64,000 bases of DNA from Halocafeteria seosinensis (taxonomy: Eukaryota > Sar > Bigyra > Bicosoecida): assembly GCA_001687465.1 (NCBI GenBank), contig LVLI01000140.1, positions 62,001 through 126,000 of the forward strand. Reading direction: 5' to 3'. The position numbers and the translations under genes are program-made. Below, piece by piece: positions 58,052-64,000 of the stretch. The stretch's first letter is position 1; every line of letters begins with the position of its first letter. The notes below the pieces were generated by a model that was not told where the DNA came from, did not search any database, and saw only the letters and a list, made by a program, of their open reading frames with translations.

Positions 58052-59165
58052 ATGAAGTGGATGGGAGGAGCACGACAGCGGCTGAAAATCCATGAACGAG
58101 GAGCAAAACGACGACTGCATAGCCACAGTCAACAGCAAAAAATGCCATTGGGTCCTATCGTGCCAGATACGAGGGCGAGATTTGCAACGCACCGTCACCA
58201 ACAACGGAAAGAATCGAGTGACGAAGAATTCCTTTCAGAATCCCATGGACGTTATAAGGCCCCAAACAGTGATTCTAGGCAAGATGTATTAGCATCGAAA
58301 GATCTAGCGTTCTTGGAATTCAATGAAGATCCGTCTCCTGTGCTCAAACATACGCTCAAGTCCTCGAATCGTCCAGGACCATTACCCTGGAATTCTTCGA
58401 CGGAGAATCACACTCATAGACACAAGGACGAATCTCCTCCAAACTCCAAGAGACAGAGGCGTACACTATCCAGCGGGAGACAACACAATGACAGTCCCTT
58501 AAGAGGTGTGTAATGTGGTGAATGTCTATCCCTGATGCTGGTTGAACCAATCGTCTCTTGATTTGCAGTTAATACGCCGCCAAGCCCAGCACCGCGGGCT
58601 GGAAGCACTATAGCACTCACACCTCAGGAAAATGAGCCAAAGCATGATGTCTCCAACGAGTCATTTACTCCCCAACAGCCTGTACTCTTCATCGACGTGA
58701 ACTCGACATCCTCTGCGAGTAGTGCCGTTGAACCCAACAGTCACCAGCAGAAACTCAAGGAAATCGAAAACGCCATCGCAGCGGGCGGTGAGTTACTCGA
58801 TCATTTGAGGAGCCCTGGCACATCACGTTCCAAGTATGTTGCTCGCACTCCTGGATGCTTAAATTCGTTGAATGTTACCACACCCCTACAGGTTCAACAA
58901 CAATCTTACGTTATACTTGGAGAGCATCAAGCGAACATTCGAAAAGACTGTTCAACAAGTTTGCGGACAACCGGAGAGTAAATTGGCGCTGCCTGCTCTT
59001 GAACAAAACGTTTATACCATCTACTGTATGGTAAAAGAGATCTACGAAAAAACTCGGGATCCGTGGTTCCAGCAAAGTGCAGACCGACTGGAAGGCTTAT
59101 TTCGTAAAGATGAAAGCCCAACTACATCACCAGATGTTCAAGCGTTAATAACGCCAACAATTTAA
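58052..59165 (+). CDS. unknown hydrophilic protein, 330 residues
   Basis: Exons are 58052-58505, 58569-58833 and 58892-59165; introns 58-63 nt. The first two thirds are disordered: basic, His/Ser/Pro-rich, with many SP/TP and RS-like stretches (SPPNSKRQRRTL). The last ~130 residues are helical: QKLKEIENAIAAGGELLDHL, NNNLTLYLESIKRTFEKTV, VYTIYCMVKEIYEKTRDPW. The composition suggests a nuclear or cytoskeletal adaptor; I do not recognise a family. The ATG lies just after a pyrimidine-rich AG, so an upstream 5' UTR exon is possible. It converges with the next gene 25 bp away. Confidence 0.6.
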
Positions 59166-59190
59166 AGGGGAAGACTCCTCACAAGGCCAT

Positions 59191-59739
59191 TCAAGTGTCT
59201 TGAGTCGCATTGTTTCCATCTTCCACCCCTTCGTTAACAGGCTGCGGCTGCGTTGAACTAGCGGTGCTCCGACGCTCGACGCCTTTGTTTCGGACTAACA
59301 TGAGCCTTTTCTGATCACTATCTCTGTGTCGGTCACCCAACCTTGCTAGATATATTTGGCCGGAAGTACTACCTGTAGTGCCCAGGAAATAAACTGTGCA
59401 GTGAGGACCGCAAGGCTCTCCAAACGTCGTCAAACCTACCGTTTGGGTAGAACATGTACGAGGGTTGCGTTTTCCCATCACCATCAGGGGATCTATGCAC
59501 GGATCCTGCATAACATTTCACCATGAATGGTACCATACTGCCAAAAAAGTACCGTCTGCTCCTTTAGAAAGCCCACGTACCTTCAGGGAGAGAGACAATC
59601 GGAACGTGGGGTCCAGGGGCTGTTTTGGTTTTCGAGTCATGCTTGGCTTTGTCCCCAGTGTTTTTACATAGCGGTTGTCCCATTGTGGTCTATATATTTT
59701 CCCTATATAAAATTTCATGCAACAAGGGGAAAGCTGCAT
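59191..59739 (-). CDS. small unknown protein, about 157 residues
   Basis: Exons are 59739-59581 and 59505-59191, joined by a 75-nt GT-AG intron in phase. The core looks like a small beta-rich domain (TVGLTTFGEPCGPHCTVYFL, SGQIYLARLGDRHRD) and the tail is Ser/Thr/Gln-rich. The start is uncertain: Met at 59739 or 59718. No family was recognised. Confidence 0.5.
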
Positions 59740-59992
59740 CCCTTCCTTCTGTCCAATGCAATTCAGACAGAATTATTCAGTTCAGTACAACTAGTTCGGG
59801 GCTACCCGAACTTCAACCGTGTGCATGGTCCGCTTGGGACTACAAGTAGTACAAGTGCTTGTCAACCATATTCATGCAAAATCTTAATATTCATGCAAAA
59901 TCTTATAGAGTTATAGTAGGTCCCTCCTACCTACGCTGTGGATTTTGCGATGACAACACGCAGTGCGTGTGTATTTTGACACACATGCTACA

Positions 59993-61567
59993 TCAGGGGG
60001 AAGCTTCTATCACAAGTTGTACGCGACTATGCCTAAAACAGGTTTTTAGCGGCTCTTCCCAATCCTCGAAGACAGTTCTTTCCGGAAAGCTCTTGACGGA
60101 GCACTTCGGGGTTCCAGATTGAGGATCCATCGAAAATACGTCATTGTCTTGGTGAATAGCGTACGCGACTATATCTCGTATTGTGTTAGAAGCCTTGAAT
60201 TTGCGAAGGTAGTTCTTTCCGTTTGAGGGGACACGGATTTTTACATAATAAGCGTCTTCGTCCGCTCCGCTAGGTTCTTCAGGCACTGGGTTATCATTGA
60301 GAAAGTCCGCTACAGTCCTCCATCTAGTGTGAACAGATTGTTGATTGTCGGTATGGGAAACCGTATCCGATTGCTGGTGCCCTTCATCTGGCTGCTCGTT
60401 GTGCGCTATATACCTAACAAGAGTGTTAGTTAAGTATTCCCTTGAGCATCCTTCAGGGACTTGTATTCCCTCTCGAACGCACTGATCGCGCAAATCACGG
60501 TCTGATAAGCCCTGTAAGCTTTCTCGAACAAGGGATTCAACGTCTTCTTCACTATCTTGCGGCGCCGGTTGAGGGTTGACAGCTGCGCCGCTATTACCGA
60601 GAGTTTCATTAAGCACGGAGTCCAAGAGAGCATCTTCGTCCTGTTGCTGTGTTTGCCTTTGGCTCCTGTTCGATTCTTGTTCCTCTGGAAGAGTTTCTCG
60701 ACATACTGGGCAGTTGTTGTTATCTTTCAACTGAACATCAAAAATAGGCCGCATTAATGATTATACTTGATGCAATTTACCTCAATTATACATACCCATT
60801 GCACTAGTCCTTCTTTGCGAAACGCGTGCCTGTACCATAAACCCTAAACAGTATCATAAAAAGAACTATAGAGTACGAACGTTAGTGAAACGTACCCGCA
60901 AGGAAGCTTGACAGCTTTATCTCCCTCTTGAAACTCTTCAAATGTGATTGCATCCGAGGGATTTCGTTCCAAGTCTTCCCGTGTCAGCTCCTTTTCCTCA
61001 AGAGAATCGAGAAACTCCTGACTAGTGGGATGGTATTGTCGTTCTTGCTGCTCAAATAGACGGGCTGCGATTTCATTAATGTCTTCCCCCGACACGCCAT
61101 CTGCAGCTTACTCGAGTAAAATAAAAGGCCAGTCATATTCGGACGGAGCATTGACGGAAATCACAAGATTACGCACCTGCTGCGGTCAAAGAAGTGAACA
61201 TGTTTTGCAGCATATTCAGCATGCCAGGGACTCCCGGCTGCTGCTGGCGTCCACCTCCTGCTGCTTGGTTGGCATTCGGTGGAAACACACCACCTACGCC
61301 TGCTTGGGACAGAAGCCCTTGAACTTCCTGAAATATGTCCATCATATTTCGTGAAGCGCCTCCTCCTTGTTCTCCAGCATGTTGTTGCTGTTGATTACTA
61401 CCGGTAGTGTTGTCAAAGTTCCAGCTGATTTGTTGTCCTCCTGGTCCTTGCGAGACGACTCGAAATGAAACGCGCGGTCCACCACCGCTTCTTTGCTGAT
61501 TATTCGCTCCTCCGCCGCCGTTTCCTCCGGGAGGGAAATGCTCGTTAGGGTCCTGTTGATTCGCCAT
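59993..61567 (-). CDS. RING-like / SAP-like / UBX protein
   Basis: Exons are 61567-61177, 61100-60896, 60829-60796 and 60730-59993; 455 residues, introns 65-76 nt. The N-terminal ~130 residues are Gly/Gln/Asn-rich. Residues about 170-225 are a RING of the RNF115/126 type by spacing (PTSQEFLDSLEEKELTREDL, then FEEFQEGDKAVKLPCGHAF, LVQWLKDNNNCPVCRETL). However, all four site-1 zinc ligands are replaced (AIT for CxxC; R and G for H and C), while all site-2 ligands (C, H, C, C) remain. Then comes a SAP/LEM-like helix pair (GLSDRDLRDQCVREGIQVPE). The C-terminal ~85 residues are UBX/ubiquitin-like (YYVKIRVPSNGKNYLRKFKA; FPERTV at the p97-contact loop). Inferred role: ubiquitin/Cdc48-linked protein quality control. 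Confidence 0.8.
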
Positions 61568-61948
61568 GGTCAAATGTTCGATAAATCCAGAACGTGGAAG
61601 TTTATGGTTCCAGGAAGCAAGTTAATCTTTGAATATGCGTTCACAGATAAATGATTGGCTGGATACACCCACACACACACAAAAATAATACACCATATGC
61701 CTGTCTTCTCCTCTGTATATGGCGTAAATAACTCTTTCCACCAAGGGAAGGCCATCTTCACAAAGAAGACTCGGCGTGGCGTGGTTGAAGCTTGAACCGA
61801 CACCTCTCCCTCAGATCCTTAATGCGCTTTATACAGGTGGATAGACGATTCTAGAGGGTCTTGTTGGTCTTGGTTATCTGTACGCCATTACTGTCAGTTG
61901 ACTGACGTTGTCGAATGACTTGTATGGGAAGTGCATAGAGCCGAAAAA

Positions 61949-63781
61949 ATGAGCCAATGCCACGATCAGCACCTCCATGAGGAAGTCGATGATGAATATT
62001 GGGTTCCTCCTTCGGAATTACCACACACTGGAGACGGACATTCTCCAAGGGAGGATGGGAATGGAACGTCTCCTTCCTTGGCGCAACAAATTGCTGCAAG
62101 TTTTCATACCCCTCACGTGGAAACGCAACAGGACGCTTTGGAGTATTGGAGCGAAGAGGACGAAGAAGATGATTATTTATACTGGGAAGACGATTATGAT
62201 ATTTTCGCATTGGCTGTGAGTGAAGCGCATATGGCTCCAGCGAGTGCAAACAGTACATCTCTACCTCAGCAACAAGGGGATACCAGTGTGGCTCCTGACA
62301 GAAGTGTTAACAGGGAATCCACGAAAACGGCGGCGAAAGAAGGAGGAGGAGGTGTGAATAAACTGAAGAGTGAATGGGATAAGTGGAAAGGAAAGATTAA
62401 TTTAGAAAGCATTCATAAGAAGACAGAGAACAAACCAAAACACACGGGAAAAGATGACCGCGCCACTGTTGAAAACGTCCTAGATCCGCGGACGCGTATG
62501 ATACTATTCCGAATACTTAGTCAGGGAGTGATACGAGAAATTCATGGATGTATCTCAACTGGAAAGGAAGCCAACGTGTATCATGCTCTCTGCGATGCGA
62601 ATAGAGAAACCGGTACTTCAACGGAGTTGGCAATAAAGATTTACAAAACGTCCATTCTCAGTTTCAAAGACAGGGACCGCTATGTTTCCGGAGAATACCG
62701 ATTTCGAAACGGATATAGTAAGCATAATCCGAGAAAAATGGTGAAACTTTGGGCCGAAAAAGAGATGCGGAACCTTAAGAGAATACATGCGGAAGGAATT
62801 CCATGTCCGGCGCCGTTGTTGTTGCGTTCCCATGTACTTCTAATGGACTTTATTGGGAAGGATGGAGTAGGTGCCCCACTACTGAAGGACGCTAAGTTGA
62901 GCTCAGGGAAGTTATCGCAAGCGTATGAACAGTTAATCCGATATATGCGCCGCCTGTATCATAATTGTCACCTTGTTCACGCTGATCTTTCTGAATACAA
63001 TGCCCTTTGGATGGACGGAACGGTTTACTTAATTGATGTAAGTCAAAGCGTGGAAATGGATCATCCGAGAGCTTTGGATTTTCTCCGTATGGATTGTAGA
63101 AACATCACTAACTTCTTTCGAAAGAATCAGTTGTATACTATGTCTCCTAAAGAGTTGTTCGAATTTGTGGTCAATCCTGAGCGATTGACAGATAACCAAG
63201 AAGAGGAATACCTTGCCCGGATGCTGGCAATGGCGCAAGAGCGCGAAGCGAATCGAGACAAAAAAGAGGCGCTTACAGAGTCTACAGATGAAGCTGTTTT
63301 TATGCAATCTTTTATCCCGCAAACCCTGCATCAAATTGAAAACTTTGAAAAGGAACATGAAGACATCAAATCCGGAAACACTGAAGGCATATATCGCCAG
63401 GCTCTAGGGTCCTTGCCTAGTGATTACGAATATCGTACGGAGCAAAAGGAGGAAGGCGTTGTTGGAGCCACTAATAGTTCGATTCAGGCACTTCAGGCTA
63501 CCGGTGGAGTAACTGACCATTCTGAAAATGCAGTATTCGAACGCACGGAACAAAATGAAAACGCCTGTCGTTCTGACGGTGTTGACATACAGGAGACCAG
63601 CAACGTGAGTGGCACCGAGTCAGTTGGTTCAGGGGATAGCGTCCAATTCAGAATAAAGGACGCAACGAAGGAGGAGCGAAAGCAGCACAAGGCAGCTGTG
63701 AAAGCGGACAAGCGTGCTCAGCGTCAGAATAAAATCAAGAAACATATAAAGAAGCGGCATGAAAAAAGCAACAAAAAATGA
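61949..63781 (+). CDS. RIOK1: RIO1 atypical protein kinase
   Basis: Single exon, 610 residues from ATG 61949; the frame upstream starts only with GTG. RIO1 is the ATPase/kinase that releases factors from pre-40S ribosomes and completes 18S rRNA maturation. Residues about 200-210 STGKEANVYHA (nucleotide loop specific to RIO1), ELAIKIYKTSILSFKDRDRY (catalytic Lys), GIPCPAPLLLRSHVLLMDFI (hinge), HLVHADLSEYNALWM (catalytic Asp/Asn, near 343), and VYLIDVSQSVEMDHP (metal Asp, phospho-acceptor in the RIO cycle). The N-terminus is acidic (SEEDEEDDYLYWEDDYD); the C-terminus ends in a strongly basic nuclear/nucleolar-type tail (KKHIKKRHEKSNKK). Confidence 0.96.
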   Translation: MSQCHDQHLHEEVDDEYWVPPSELPHTGDGHSPREDGNGTSPSLAQQIAASFHTPHVETQQDALEYWSEEDEEDDYLYWEDDYDIFALAVSEAHMAPASANSTSLPQQQGDTSVAPDRSVNRESTKTAAKEGGGGVNKLKSEWDKWKGKINLESIHKKTENKPKHTGKDDRATVENVLDPRTRMILFRILSQGVIREIHGCISTGKEANVYHALCDANRETGTSTELAIKIYKTSILSFKDRDRYVSGEYRFRNGYSKHNPRKMVKLWAEKEMRNLKRIHAEGIPCPAPLLLRSHVLLMDFIGKDGVGAPLLKDAKLSSGKLSQAYEQLIRYMRRLYHNCHLVHADLSEYNALWMDGTVYLIDVSQSVEMDHPRALDFLRMDCRNITNFFRKNQLYTMSPKELFEFVVNPERLTDNQEEEYLARMLAMAQEREANRDKKEALTESTDEAVFMQSFIPQTLHQIENFEKEHEDIKSGNTEGIYRQALGSLPSDYEYRTEQKEEGVVGATNSSIQALQATGGVTDHSENAVFERTEQNENACRSDGVDIQETSNVSGTESVGSGDSVQFRIKDATKEERKQHKAAVKADKRAQRQNKIKKHIKKRHEKSNKK

Positions 63782-63791
63782 TCTAGGCAAG

Positions 63792-63792
<1 letters not shown>

Positions 63793-63825
<33 letters not shown>
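63793..63825 (+). repeat. (GT)n microsatellite
   Basis: About 16 GT units, beginning 12 bp after the RIO1 stop, so it lies in the 3' UTR or terminator region. Confidence 0.98.
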
Positions 63826-63826
<1 letters not shown>

Positions 63827-64000
63827 TACGGATTCTTTCGAGGGCAATGCCGGATCTCTCGGCTGGATCAAGCGACAAATACCGGTATTTCCCGCTGTAC
63901 GAAGCCCATGAGAGCACACTGCGAACAAGACGTTTGATTAAAAGTTTCCAGCATATGAATGGAGGCAAGGCTCTGAGAAGGACCTATGAAACAACGGAGA

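Noticed and set aside
59518-59916. Plus-strand frames over 59.5-59.9 kb
   Set aside because: They are antisense to a two-exon gene with matched splice phase, and composition is poor.
60430-60757. Extra frames within the UBX gene
   Set aside because: Shadow frames of the fourth exon; no splice logic.
1-64000. CRISPR arrays, rRNA, tRNA, insertion sequences and phage-like elements
   Set aside because: None were seen by eye. The window is eukaryotic and no cloverleaf, terminal inverted repeat or transposase was recognised. A dedicated tRNA/ncRNA scan was not possible.

Overview
The window is nuclear DNA of a eukaryote. Almost every recognisable gene is split by very short GT-AG introns (about 48-122 nt, mostly 60-75; 57 were placed from splice motifs plus reading-frame continuity). 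Genes sit on both strands with gaps as small as 15-60 bp, and there are no operons or Shine-Dalgarno sites. The gene set includes a complex I accessory subunit (NDUFA9), the spliceosomal BUD31, RIO1 kinase, CDC6, tubulin cofactor A, the tRNA deaminase ADAT1, METTL9 and RAB23. RAB23 is a cilium-associated GTPase that flagellum-less lineages usually lack. Together with a giant GCC2/GCC3-cadherin-IPT surface protein, a GLUG-repeat mucin-like protein and secreted LBP/BPI-type proteins, this suggests a unicellular protist or alga, probably with a flagellate stage. I cannot fix the lineage from the sequence alone.

Layout. 1-4.5 kb: a possible exon running in from the left edge, then NDUFA9 (+). 4.6-16.9 kb: one gene for a roughly 4,068-residue surface receptor-like protein, whose signal-peptide exon lies upstream of the long open frame. 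16.9-19.4 kb: gene-poor DNA with a relic of that receptor's IPT region and unassembled minus-strand coding segments. 19.4-27.4 kb: RAB23 (-), an ankyrin gene (-), a PP2C phosphatase (-), TBCA (-) and METTL9 (+). 27.8-28.7 kb: degenerate tandem repeats and one convincing terminal exon (+). 28.7-32.2 kb: a GLUG/mucin-like type I membrane protein (-). 32.9-34.3 kb: a decayed G-protein alpha subunit gene (+). 34.5-41.9 kb: ADAT1 (-), a GNAT acetyltransferase (+), a PDCD4-type MA3 protein (-), a putative beta-barrel protein (-) and a small unknown gene (+). 41.9-50.6 kb: SET/MYND protein (-), a secretory propeller protein with a new-looking C-terminal repeat (+), BUD31 (-) and CDC6 (-). 51.5-55.5 kb: two tandem LBP/BPI-like genes (+). 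56.2-63.8 kb: an aspartyl-hydroxylase-like dioxygenase (-), an unknown gene (+), a small unknown gene (-), a RING-like/SAP-like/UBX protein (-) and RIO1 (+).

How the genes relate. Most are unlinked housekeeping functions (respiration, splicing, translation and ribosome biogenesis, replication licensing, tubulin folding). The accessory element is surface and secretory: the giant receptor, the GLUG/mucin-like protein, the tandem BPI-like pair and the propeller protein. There is no sequence evidence that these act as one system. The most distinctive single observations are the one-zinc RING fused to a UBX domain, the four-copy C-terminal repeat in the propeller protein, the G-alpha pseudogene, and the relic copy of the giant gene's IPT segment.
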